From: Euryodendron excelsum
Taxonomy: Eukaryota; Streptophyta; Magnoliopsida; Ericales; Pentaphylacaceae
NCBI GenBank assembly: GCA_033060915.1
Contig: CM065389.1
Location: 20,784,501 to 20,848,500 of the forward strand
Direction of reading: 5' to 3'
Length of the DNA: 64,000 nt
In this document: piece after piece, positions 36,400-48,017 of the stretch
Layout: each line of letters starts with the position of its first letter
Position numbering within the stretch: the first letter of the stretch is position 1
Made by a program: the position numbers and the translations under genes
Notes under the pieces: generated by a model
What the model was told of the DNA's origin: nothing
The model's input: the letters and a program-made list of their open reading frames with translations, nothing else
Databases searched by the model: none

Positions 36400-37895
36400 T
36401 TTAGGTTAACAATAGAAGTTCTAATAAAAATAAAAATAGGTATGCTCCAAATAAGACTGGCTTTTTCATTAATATATCGAACATTTGCATTTTCTTGAGT
36501 CTGATCACTGATGCTAATTAAGGTGCTTCAAATAAGACTGTAGGAGCCTATTTATGGATTGATAAAAAAAAACAAGCAGTGAAAAAAAAAAGAAGGTTAT
36601 TCTAACTTATCATAGGTGTCTCTCCCTTCCTGACGTCTTCACATGAGGCTTATATGACCTGTTTAGAGTGTGTTTTGGTACTATTCATTGTATTTATAGT
36701 GAATCTCAGGATGTTATTTCATGCATTTCTTTCCCCTTTTGACTGGGCCTTTCACTTGTTTTAAGAGAATATAGGGTTGCACCACGCGAAGGATTGGGTT
36801 AGAGAGGCCGTGGGATTATACTAGCAATCTCAATGTCGTGCCTAGTTTAATTTGAATTCAGACATGGTCGTTTTACTCCTATGTAGACGGAATAAAATAA
36901 CTTTAGATAATAGAATAAGTAATATGAAAATTTGTAAGATTATTATCAGTGGTTATCTGTGACATCAATTGAGCTCCACCTACTATTGATGTGGCATGTC
37001 TTAATTTGCAATTAGAGGCCAAATTACAATGAACCATCCTATGACTTGAAATTCAGAATTAACTAACTGTTTTCATTAGGGAGTCATTTTCTCAGAAGAT
37101 GTTAAAAGTGCATAAAATTTTATAAGTTATTGTGTAATTTTTTAAAGAAAATATCAAAATGAACTGATGAATCCTTGTCCAGCTGTAAAATCAGAGCCCA
37201 GGATCAGCAGTGTTCTTTGGATCAGATCTCATTATATTTGACATGATTGTGTGCTGCTTGTGTCTGCTGACCTACTTGATCGATGTACTGCAAGACCAAC
37301 CTCACAGTCCTCATCTATACAATATACCATCACTTGACACTTTTGATATCATATCATAATTATTTACTACATTTTATTGTATTTTCTGTCCTTATGGCGT
37401 TGTATTCTGTGTCATACAGGTATATACATCCATATAATATTTATATAAATGCATGCACATATTATACATATATGTAGATCTGTTAGCTTGGATATGAGAG
37501 TGTGGTGACCTAATTCATGCACTATAAGACCAAGTGACCATACTCATCTTCACATAATGAAAAATTCTACGGTACCGTTAATAGTTTTCAAGATACCGGT
37601 AAACAAGGAAAACAAAAAAAATAAAAAAACAAAACATTCACTTCCATTGATAAGTAAGTCAGTTACAGTAATAAGTAATTTTTTTATTATTTTAAAAAAT
37701 TATGATTTATTAAAATAAACGTGATAAAATTACTTATCACTGAACTTACCACACGGACTTATATGTAACTAGGTGATGATTTTCACTGCTCGTTCCCGCA
37801 GTACCCCTTTGCCATTTGGCCCTTTGATATCATATCATATCTCATTTGCTAAATATTATTGTAATATTGTATTGTGTGTGTATATATATATATGT
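36400..37895. other. Intergenic sequence downstream of the ORP gene
   Basis: AT-rich with no coding frames. (TA)n-like sequence occurs near 37880-37893. Nothing else recognised. Confidence 0.4.
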
Positions 37896-38043
37896 GAAAT
37901 ACTACTCACATCTACAGTTATGAGTCAACTGTACCTAATGTATGACACATTGTGAATCTCATCATTTAATGGTGGATCCCACTTGATGTGTGCCACGTTA
38001 AGTAAAAAGTGATCAATAACTATGAATGTAAATAGCACTTTTC
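37896..38043. mobile_element. Small MITE with imperfect terminal inverted repeats, copy 1
   Basis: The left end GAAATACTACTCACATCTAC (then AGTTAT) and the right end, inverted, GAAAAGTGCTATTTACATTC (then ATAGTTAT) are clearly related, giving imperfect inverted repeats around a 148-bp element. A second copy follows at once (38067-38590), in the same orientation, with another element inside it. Confidence 0.65.
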
Positions 38044-38066
38044 TACATATATATATATATATATAT

Positions 38067-38590
38067 GCAGTTATAAGTCAACTATACTTGATATATGACA
38101 CATCGTGAGTCTCACTATTTAATGGTGAGTCTCACCTAGGGTTGGATATTGGGCGGGCCGGCGGGTTCGGGTCGGGCCGGGCCAGGCCGGACCTACCTTA
38201 CTTAATAACATTTTGGACAGTGGCTCGAGCTTGGCCTAGCCCGTTAATCGGGCCTGCACTTGATGCTCAAGCCCGCTCATTGGCCCAACCAAAATGAATA
38301 TTTATTTATTTTATAAATATAAATGAGTATATATATTTGTTTATTTATTTTTAAATTAAATAAAATTATTCGGGTCGGGTCGACTTTAGAATATAATTTC
38401 AAGCCCGGTCCAAAAATAAATCGAGCCTAAAAAATAAGTCTGGCCCGATCCCACGGACCTAAACTTAAATCTCAATCCCTTAAAAAATTAAATCAGGCTA
38501 AGCGGGCCGATATTCACCCTTAATCTCATCTAATATGTCACACATCAAGTGAAGAATGGCTAACAACTTTAAATGTGAATAGTATTTCTC
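38067..38590. mobile_element. Second copy of the same MITE, split by a hAT-like insertion
   Basis: The left piece (38067-38136) matches copy 1 from AGTTATRAGTCAACT through CATTTAATGGTG-like text. The right piece (38531-38590) resumes with GTCACACATCAAGTGAAGAA-like text and ends AATGTGAATAGTATTTCTC, again like the end of copy 1. The extreme left inverted repeat is missing, being replaced by TA repeats. Confidence 0.65.
38137..38522. mobile_element. hAT-type non-autonomous element (386 bp) nested in the MITE
   Basis: Ends TAGGGTTGGATATTGGGCGG and CGGGCCGATATTCACCCTTA are inverted copies with a few differences. The flanking 8 bp GTCTCACC (38129-38136) and ATCTCATC (38523-38530) match at 6 of 8 positions, the target-duplication length of hAT elements. 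The interior is GC-rich at the ends (GGGCCGGGCC) and AT-rich in the centre. Confidence 0.75.
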
Positions 38591-38726
38591 AGTGTATACA
38601 TATATACACACACATATTCTCATGCATTTGTTTATTTGCCAAGAACCTGCAGCTTTGTTTTTGATATCCTACCAGAAGATATCATTGACAGGTTACACTC
38701 CATAGTCCTTTGAAGTTTGAATCCAA

Positions 38727-38759
<33 letters not shown>

Positions 38760-39354
38760 GTGAGGTTTGATGGGAAGACAGTGGGTGAAGATAGATACCT
38801 ATATATATATATTAGAAGTTTTCTTCTCTCTTCTCCTCTTTTCTTCTTTGTTGGAAGCTAGACACGTTTGATAGAGGACCATTATATTCTTTCCTCTGTC
38901 TCTTCTTTGTTGGGAGATAAGTTTGATGGATTGGATGGAATGGATATTCTCGATGGACGGATGCATGGAGGGAGGAGACCTCTCCATCACCACAAAAAAC
39001 TGCAGACTTATATATATGTATATATATATATATATGTTATATTATCTCAACCATCCAATCAATCCTGACCGTTTGTTTAATCAGGTCTTCCAGTAGAAGG
39101 CTGGAAAGAATCAACCCATCACGACCAACCGCCCAAACAAACAGAATCACAAACAGCAGATAACATTAGACTCTAGAGAGAGAGACTAACGTGAGACCAA
39201 CCTCATCTTTCTTCCTTTTTTCTTTTGTTTTCCTCTGCGATGAAAAGATGGTTCGAATCAGAATATTCAAAAGTATTCTGCTGACAATGGCGTTGATATA
39301 TGTTGAATCATCTCTCCCTCTCATCTCAAAATTTGCAAGAGGGTAGTATGGCAA

Positions 39355-41480
39355 TTTTGTCTTGGATGCTATTTGAGAAGGGAAGGGGATCCTAAAGGAA
39401 AATGTTATTTTTATAAAAAAATATATACAAAAATAAATAATGTGATAGTAATAATTTTATAAATTAAAATTATTATAATAAATATTTTATTTTAAAGTGT
39501 AAAGTTCTCATTAAGATATATTATTTATTTTTTATTTATATAGCATTATTCATTCCAAATGAAAATTGGAGTTGACCTGTGGCCATTTCTAAAGGTTCTC
39601 TGGCTCAAGTTATAGCCACAATACTGTTATCCCTACTGTTTCAGTTATAGTTAAAATTCAAACCAAATTTATATGCTGAATGATGGGATATAATAATTTT
39701 TAATTATAAAAATATTATTATCATATCATTTTGTAAAATTTTTCTAAAAAAATAACATTTTCATTTCTTCTTTTTTGTTTTATGGAATTTGCCAAAATTG
39801 CGTTTATCAAATTGGATTTGAAAATTATTTTTGTTAAGTCTGTATTTAGTAAACAAGTTCTAAAACTTATTTTCGAAACTATTTTAAAAAAATACCCAAT
39901 ATTAGGGAGAAAAAAAAAGTGTTAGTAGGCAACCCAGCAACAACAATTGCAAGAGAAAGGAATAGATATATTACTTTTAGGGAAACATAGGTGGCATAAC
40001 ATAAACCACGAAGTACTACAAATTATTCTATCAGAATTTCAAGGATTTAATAAGTGTCCTTGTTATCTTTCCAAAAAAGTAAAAAGATGAAATTATTAGG
40101 AAACTTAAGAATATATAACCTACTAGAGCATGAAATCATTGTAATAACTTTGGCAAAAGCCCAGATAGTGGGGTTTTGCAAGTCACCCAAAAATCCAAAT
40201 TCAAGTTTATGAGAATTTCCTTATTCCCAAGAGGAATGGTCTTAACTGTCATCTCAAACAAGACACTGAACCACAATGTAAAAAAGAAGAAAAAAACATG
40301 ACTTCAAAATTTTAAAAATAAAAAAATATATAGAGAGACTGATTCTATATTTGGATTTGTCAAGGAAAGAGAAAATAAAAGAAAAAGATTATTACTTATG
40401 CATATGCATTTTTTATAAACAAAAAAACATGATTTTTTTTTTTGACAAATGCTTATTTATTTTGTTTCATTTTCGTAATCCAACCAAATAAAAACCTAGC
40501 TTATTTCACTTTATTTTTTTGTACCTATCTTTTTTTTTTTTTTTTTCAAATGTGGTTCTTCTCCAATCTACCAATATGAAAATAAATTATCAATGACTAT
40601 AAAAAGAGGAGAAAAAATATTGAGTATAGTGGTGTTACTATGTCATTTTGCTAATGTTGTATTCCAAGTCTATAAAATTATACACTTGTCAGTCTTTAAA
40701 TTAAATTTAAAATAAATTATGATACAATATATTAAAGTTCTTAAGCTCATAATGATGTAAACTATTAGTTTTAAATTTTGTCAATGTTACAACCTTTTAA
40801 ATTGAACTGAAACTCTCTAGTTTCATCTTGAACCGAGAGGTGCATGATCCTCTTTTCCTTCTTTTTTTTTTTTCCTTGGCAAATCAAGATTCTCAATTTT
40901 TTTAAGACGTTGGGGGGGGGGGGGGGAAACTTGCCCGAGGTAAGGTCTTTTCGACGAACGCTCTTAGTGAAGTAAACTCCTTGAGAAATTTTTTAAACAC
41001 TCCTAGTGAGTAAACTCATTCGAAACCTAACAAACACCAAAATACTCCGGCCACCAAAAAACACCAGTCACACCTGCCACCCTTAGGATGACCGACAACA
41101 GGTTAGCAATTTTTTCTCAAGAAAGCTTCACAAATGATACACTCATACTTCACGTTTTTTCTCAGATAAAAAATGACGTTTTTTGCAGATAAAAAATGAT
41201 GTGATACTTCAGTTGCAGTGAATAATTTCTCATTGTTAGTCGGGTTTAGCAAATCTAGGATCCAAATTATTCCCAACATGGGGTGAGAGAGTGTTGGCGA
41301 CAATCCTACGTGGTACGAACACGTTGGGACACTTCAGGCGTGACACGTGGAGGATGATGGTGCGGGTCTCCCTTAGACCTACTAAGCACAAACATGGGCG
41401 AGTCGTCGAAAGCAACCGCTTAGTGGGACCCAACAGACAGCTCAAACATGAGAGTATGTGAGTCCTACAGGCCTGCCAGC
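39355..41480. other. AT-rich intergenic sequence, no gene seen
   Basis: Long A/T-rich stretch with poly-T runs (about 40431-40442 and 40530-40547) and a G14 run at 40913-40926. A less AT-rich segment at about 41230-41480 has mixed composition but no recognised coding or element structure. Confidence 0.35.
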
Positions 41481-41486
41481 TCCGGA

Positions 41487-42765
41487 TGCGGCCTCCAACT
41501 GTAAAAGCGACTGTTTGGTTGCACCCTCTCTATAATATTGTATATATACATAAAATATATTTATCTAAACAACTTAAAATAACTGTATTTCTGTTTGTTT
41601 TTTTCTTGTTGTCAAAAAATACCAAGGGCTTTGCATCACTCTTAACACTCCATTTGGATGGAGGAGTTTTGGGAGAAGTACAGGATTTACAAGAGAAAAA
41701 TTAACTACATCTCGTTTACATAATTTTTAAATAGGGAAGGAGAAACGGAGAGAGAGGTGAGAGGGCTAACATTTGAGTATTTTTCTTCTTTTCACTTTCT
41801 TTTCTCTCCAAAATTATAAGAAAATAAAGTATTTGTATTATTTTATTTTAAATAACAATTATATTCGTCAATTTATGATGAAAAAATTAAAACTTTACAT
41901 ACAAAATATATAATAGTAAAACTACAGTATACACTCCTTTCCCTTCACCTTTAAACAATAAGTGTAATTTTGTTTGTTTGTTTCTCGTTATCAAAGAATA
42001 CATAGAGCATTGCATCACTCCAAACATGATATGCAACCATGCACGAGATTAAAGACACAATTCGTGAGATTTTATTGACTTGAGTGAGAGTTTGAACACT
42101 TATTTGACTTGGGAGAAGCAGAAATATCAAACAAGTATGGAACTTATTATTGATATTACTTGTCAGATATATCTATTTTTATACCTTGCTAGCTACCGAC
42201 CGCTCCCTCCTAAGGGTGGTCATGAGCCCAAGAGTCTAATAGGCGAGTCCAAGCTTGCCCATAAATTATAGGGCTTGAAAATTTTTTGTAAGTCGGATTA
42301 GTTTAATAAACGGGTTTAAAAATTGTCTTTGAAGCTCGGCTCAGCTCAAAATAGATATAAAATAATATATATTTTTTATATTTTAATATTATATATATAT
42401 ATGTAATTAAATTCTATATTATTCGATATTATTATAGAGAAAAAATTATATATTAAACAAAATTTATGTTAAATGGGGTAGCTTGGCGAGCTTAAAAATG
42501 TAATTTTTTTTTAATTGAGTGGGCTTGGAATTTGATTTTAAGCCTGATGAAATTTTTTTTGTATAAGCCCAGCCCAGCCCACCAATATCCACCCCTACAG
42601 TCCCTCCAAATGTAAAAGTGACTGTTTGGCTACACCTTTCTACATGTATGAACGATAATATTGAATATGTATGCAACTATACTTATCTACACAATTTAAA
42701 TAACTGCATTTTTCTTTGTTTTTAGTTGTTATTATATGAGAATACAAAGAGCTTTGCATCGCTAA
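41487..42765. repeat. Dispersed repeat: diverged direct copies around 41.49, 41.96 and 42.60 kb
   Basis: Copy A (41487-41640) and copy B (42598-42765) share a TGTAAAAGYGACTGTTTGG block, then TAACTGYATTTYT and GCTTTGCATC, in the same order. A shorter piece at 41960-42020 repeats the last part (TTGTTTGTTTCTCGTTATCAA, GCATTGCATCACTC). Copy B is directly adjacent to the hAT-like element. Confidence 0.6.
42211..42599. mobile_element. hAT-like non-autonomous element (about 387 bp)
   Basis: Ends TAAGGGTGGTCATGAGCCC and GCCCACCAATATCCACCCCTA are imperfect inverted repeats of the same type as the element at 38137-38522, and the length is almost the same. Flanks CTCCCTCC (left) and GTCCCTCC (right, two bases beyond the CACCCCTA end) support a target duplication near 8 bp. 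Interior AT-rich. No coding sequence. Confidence 0.65.
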
Positions 42766-44840
42766 GCTGCAAAGCATCAACAAGGGCAGGGTGATGTTTA
42801 GACTTAATTGTTTAGCTCATGCAATTAACAATTAAAAGCATAGATATCAGAATTGAGCCGAATTGGTCGGTTCAACTGATTGAACCAAAAATCGGACCTT
42901 GAATTGATACAGTTTAATTAATTTATTGAAAATGTAATTGAACCGGCTAGTACATAGTGAACCGAACAATTTTAAAAAAAAAGTCAAAATGGCACAAATT
43001 AATCATGATTTAAACCTTCCTTTTTTTAGAAAAATGTCTTTTTGGGTCTTTTGATAGACAATAAATTTAAAAAATAAAAACTTTTAACCTAAAACCCAAA
43101 AAAGGAAAAAAAAAAAAGAAAGAAAGAAAAGAGGAGAATACAAAAAAGGACGAGAAAAATAATGCATATTTCTCTCTTTCTTACTTAGTGTTATTTTTCA
43201 TTTTAAATTTTTTCTATATTATTTTTCATTTTAAAATTTTTCTATATGCTTTTAAAATTATGGTTAGATCTTTCAGTATATGTATTATAAAAGAGTAATT
43301 AAAATATAGAAACTACAAACTAAAACCAGAAATAGGAAAAATAAAGATGAGAAAGATTAGGGTATGGGAAGAAAAAAAAAGAGCAAATAATGAACATTAT
43401 TTTCTTAATAATTTACATTATTGTAAAGTTTTACGTCACTTCTTTTAAAAATAAAAATACCAGTGAACACTAAATTAAAAATATTAAGTTGGGAGAAGAA
43501 AATGTCCTCTTGAATGTTTTTATAATGATTTATTTTATACTTTTTCTTATAAGCATTTATTTTTGTATTTGTTTTGAGTTATTATATGAAAGTGAGTATC
43601 ATTTAACTCATTGATAATTTTTTTAAGTATTATTTTTATTTAAATATATTTATTATAAAACCGGTTGAACCAATGAATTATTGAATAAGTATCTTGACCG
43701 GTTCAATCACCAGTTCAGTTTTGATAACTATAATTAAAAGCAACAATTACTTGACATAATTGGTGGAGAAGAAATTTTATACTATATGGATGAGCAATCA
43801 AAGGTCTCATGTTATCTACTTATTATATTTTTATGCTTGATTTTCAACGGGTGGAGAGTATATCGAAGACTAATGCAACTTGGTACCAATCTAAACTTAG
43901 TGTATACCATGTACAAAGAGGTAATGACAAACGCGAACTATAAAGCAACGTTACGGGACAAAGAAGCAATAACATCAAAAGGCCCATGAATACAAAGCTT
44001 GAAAGCGCACAAGGGTTAAACTTCGTCTTACTTTAACTAATTACTTCCGAATATCTTCGGGAATGAAAATGCCTCATCAAGAAGTCGATGTCGAAGACCA
44101 TCAAAATGGACAACGATATATTTATTGGATTTTTTTGGGAGGGGGCGATACTATTAATTACTACTGATATCACATTATTTTTCTTGTTAGTGTAAAGTCA
44201 ATGAGTGTGTAGCAATTTTTAAAGTGAAAAGTTATGAAAAAACTATTGGGCCATCATCCCTCGAAAATTTTTTTGTATCATTGGGCCATGAGGCCCATTA
44301 ATAAGAGGATTATATAACCTTATACAATGGAAAATAGATTTATGATCCTCAATGCATCCTCAATAATCAATGGCTTTAATCTTCTTGACTTTTCACTAAT
44401 TAATTAAGCCAAGTAAACACAATAATGAGATGGTGTATATTGATGAATGGGTAGTTGGAAGTATAAATCTTAGCCTCATTCTTCCCATTATGGCCATGAA
44501 GGAGCTGACAATACAAATTGAACAATTGGTCATGATTCATGAGGGGTAAGGTGAAGCTCATTTACAATTTATGATGACCCACCAATGCAAATTAGGATGG
44601 ACAAGTCCATGCAAAGAATGATGGTAGGATTGCTCCCATAAGGGGTGTAAATGCTAGGCCAATATGTCTTGCATAGTTTCTACCCCATACACACACCTAG
44701 ACATGTAGTTTTTCTCTTTTCAAATATTAAAAAAGCAAATGGACATTGCTAAGATAGTGTATGTACATTGTTTGTATTAGGATTATCTGTTATCGTTTCC
44801 TACTTTTGTTTCGTATGTTGACAACTATATTGCATTCAAG
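42766..44840. other. AT-rich intergenic sequence, no gene seen
   Basis: Mostly A/T homopolymer-rich. Words such as TCGGTTCAACTGATTGAACC near 42868 and its approximate inverse GGTTGAACCAATGAATTATTG near 43663 suggest an old inverted-repeat element, but the ends cannot be fixed. Confidence 0.3.
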
Positions 44841-44878
44841 CACAAAAAAAAAAAAAAAAAACAAAAACAAAACAAAAC

Positions 44879-45130
44879 AATAGCATCTTGACCTAGTGAT
44901 GACATGGAGGCCGCTATGAAATGAATGCAAGATTCAATCCCATGACATGTAAAGAAAATGAGTGTGCTCTCCACATTGGCCAAATCAAGTTCAACTATTG
45001 AGGTCAGGTCGTGAAAAAATTTATCCCTTGTGAAAATTTTAGTCTCTGCATAGATGGTATGCATTTGACAAGACTAGAGAAGCGCAAGCTGGCCTAAATA
45101 CCCCTTAACTCAAAAAAAAAAAAAAAAAAA
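44879..45130 (+). mobile_element. tRNA-derived SINE
   Basis: The head contains a box-A-like CTTGACCTAGTGATGACATGG and a good box B, GATTCAATCCC, at 44931-44941. The tail ends GCTGGCCTAAATACCCC followed by TTAACTC and an A19 run (45112-45130), closely resembling the Au SINE family 3' end of plants (GCTGGxCxGxAxACCCC, then poly-A). The A-rich sequence just left of the head (44843-44880) probably belongs to an earlier insertion. Confidence 0.8.
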
Positions 45131-45372
45131 GAACTAATCTATGGAATGGATTGTTTTGTTGTGCATTGCTTATCCTCTTATGCAATGTAAGTATATGGTC
45201 AAGATGCAATCCTTCCAATGGTGCTCATATTCGAGCTGCAAATTCAAAATTCTAGGCAATTTTTGTTGGAGCAAGAAGATTTTGAAATGGGAAGTTTTTT
45301 TGTAAATGGCAAGAACAACAATGCATTAAGTGGTAACTTTGATTAAAACAGTCTCTAGTAAGCTTCAAAAGG

Positions 45373-45414
<42 letters not shown>

Positions 45415-47280
45415 TTTCTCTTTGTTTGAATTTGTAAATGAGGAAGGCAATCAGAATAGTATTTGAGTTCCAAAAGGGACTCAAGTCCATGCACATGGCA
45501 TCACCACCATGACATGTTTTAGAAATTGAGCTAACTGGCATATATCTTCCTTATGAGCTAATCTATTGCTTGTCTTAATAAACAAAGTTTACTTGTATCA
45601 AACTAAGGAGGAGCCCATAAATAGCATTAGATGGCAACTGGAGAGCCATTGCTTCTCCTCTAGAACATTCACCAAGTACCATCAATTCAAGATAAAGCAA
45701 TGATAAAACTAATTACATTTCTCACTATATTTGCCCATTTTTACTTACAATGCAATGAGATCCACATTAACAAATGCACATAGGATAAAATGAGATTATA
45801 TACAACATTTTTCTTCATGATATTAATAAATGAGATTGCATGTAACATTTTTTTTTAAAGATATTGATAATCCAAAACTGGAAAATTAAGATCAAAAGTA
45901 AATACTTGCATGCAATATTATCCCCAGCATAGAAACTTAATGTGCAAAATTGGTGCTTAAGGCCTCTTGCATTATCCCTTCTTGTGTTGTCTCTTTCTTT
46001 ATTAAGTGTCATTTTATTTCCCTAATATCAAATACTAAGGTGATATTGTAGCTAATTAAGGATGGAACATACACACCAATGGCTGTCTATTAGCTAGCAT
46101 GGGGTGGATGGTTAAAGAATCCACCTGGTGCTCAACTGCCAAATGGAGAAGAGGGTTGGGTGGGATTTTTTATTTTGTTTGTAACACAGTGTTTAGGCCT
46201 ATTACTCACACGATCTCATATAGGATCATTATTTATACGAATCATATAAACTTCATGCATTATATGAATGATGTCTGATCAGAAAGAGTGTGAGAATATA
46301 TCAAACTATAGATCTCATACTTAGCATAAAAATCAATCGATCACTAAACCACCTCTTCATTATGTCAAAATAAACCAAAAAAAAAAAAAAAGACAAGTCT
46401 TTAGCCCCAAAAAGAAAATGGAATAGCACCCCAAAAAAAAAGAGGAAGTCTTTGCCCACTTCAACACAATTGGAGAAAGACATTACACAAAAAATGCAGC
46501 CTATTGTTGATAGTTCTACATATGGGTGATTAATGATCATGGCAGTCTAACAGGATAATCCACTACCTTAAATGGGCTACAAAGTGGGCCATCCAAGGTC
46601 TGATAGGTCCATACCTTTTATGAATCATCATGCAGCATCATTTCCAAAGCTTGGATGAAAGCTAAAAATGTTTGTATTATGTTGGTGAGTAGCGTGAAAA
46701 CTTTGCTAATTCTCAATTTAGACACAAATATTAACTGCTTTACCACAAAATTAATATATCTTAGTTGTTACTTGAAGACAGATCTTGGCAAAACGGTAAA
46801 TGATTTATTGTAATTTAGTCATGTTTAAAATATAAAAATAATTATTTTACGCTAAATATATTTAACTCTTTTTAAATCCAACAACGATAGGAGTATTATG
46901 CGTTGGCTGTCATTTCTAATTTTACCGCTCACCTATAAGTAAGATCTCAATGAATTTGATTATTATTCTAAACACCAAACCTTTGATCTCATTATACAAC
47001 TTTACCTACCAAAAATAAAAGATCATATAGTCAAAAAATTATAAATCCTCGTGAACTATTAACCAACTTATTCTAAGTAGCAATAATTATCAATATTTAC
47101 ACTAACACCAACACCAGATTTTAGAGAAAATATATTTATTACCAAAAGACCAAAGTTTTGGTTTAGAAAACCAATTAATAAATAATAAATGTTTTAGTTC
47201 GTAGATTACTGCTAATGCCATAATTACATAGAATAATCGGATTTAAAATTAAATGCGTTTCCAAAAGAAACTTACAAAAC
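45131..47280. other. Intergenic sequence upstream of PIP5K
   Basis: AT-rich, with a (CT)n tract at 45377-45411 and A-runs near 46378-46392. No coding frame or element ends were recognised. Confidence 0.4.
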
Positions 47281-47589
47281 GGAGAGAATCGTCAAACCTT
47301 GGACGGTTCACCTAGACCGGGGGCCATAGTTACGGCGTTTTCGTAAATAAGGTACAAGCGTAAGGGTAAATATGTTTGAGGATTGCATATTCGTGCCCTT
47401 CACTTTCTTCCATCAGGCGATTTCGTCACGTCACGATGAGATCACAGGCGAGAGAAACTTTCCAGATGCGGAATGGAATTGGATTTTAGGTAATTTTGGT
47501 ACAAGGTCAGGGGCATGTTCGTCATAGAAAATTTAATTAAAAGAAAAAGAAAAGGCTGAGCTGTAGCAACGTTTCCTAGGCAATTACAA

Positions 47590-47698
47590 TGCCGGCTCAT
47601 AACTATTCTCTCCCTCGAACCCTGTCTCTCTATCTCTCTGATCTCTTGCCCACAAAACCCAATAAAACAACAACACCCTTCTTCCAAATCTCTATCTG

Positions 47699-47731
<33 letters not shown>

Positions 47732-48017
47732 GACCTTTTTTTTTTCTCTTTATTTTTCAGTTGCCCTTGTGTTGTAAGGGTTTTTTTTTCCCTCTCCCTC
47801 GCCGTGCCTCTCCATCTCTATTGGGCTTCCTCTCCTGTGATTGTAGGAGTCTGCCATTCTCTCTCTCAAGACAAGGCCGCTGGAACTGAATAGGAAGGAA
47901 GAGAGAGACAGGTATATACATATCTGGAGACAAAGAGAGAGCCGGAAATGCTGGTGAAGCTGGAGGATCCGGCTTGTTTCCGGCGAGAGTAGGAGAGAAA
48001 GGGAGAACAGTACCAAA
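47590..48017 (+). promoter_or_regulatory. Pyrimidine-rich leader / promoter-proximal region of PIP5K
   Basis: Contains a (CT)n tract at about 47704-47730, several TCTCTCT blocks on either side and then a GAGAGA-rich segment up to the ATG. CT/GA-rich promoter-proximal and 5' leader DNA is common in plant genes. I see no clear TATA box at a fixed distance. The 300 bp upstream (47280-47590) is less AT-rich than the intergenic DNA further left and probably carries the core promoter. Confidence 0.4.
47948..47992 (+). CDS. Upstream ORF in the PIP5K leader, 14 codons
   Basis: ATG at 47948 encodes [14 protein letters not shown] and stops at TAG 47990-47992, 25 nt before the kinase ATG at 48018. The position in the leader is likely because 47590-48017 is pyrimidine- and then GA-rich, GC-elevated sequence directly before the CDS. 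An earlier frame from 47589 (62 aa, mostly Ser/Leu from CT repeats) is read from low-complexity sequence and is less convincing. Confidence 0.45.
   Translation: MLVKLEDPACFRRE

Noticed and set aside
44825..45064. 79-codon minus-strand frame
   Set aside because: Antisense of the SINE and its flanking A-rich tract.
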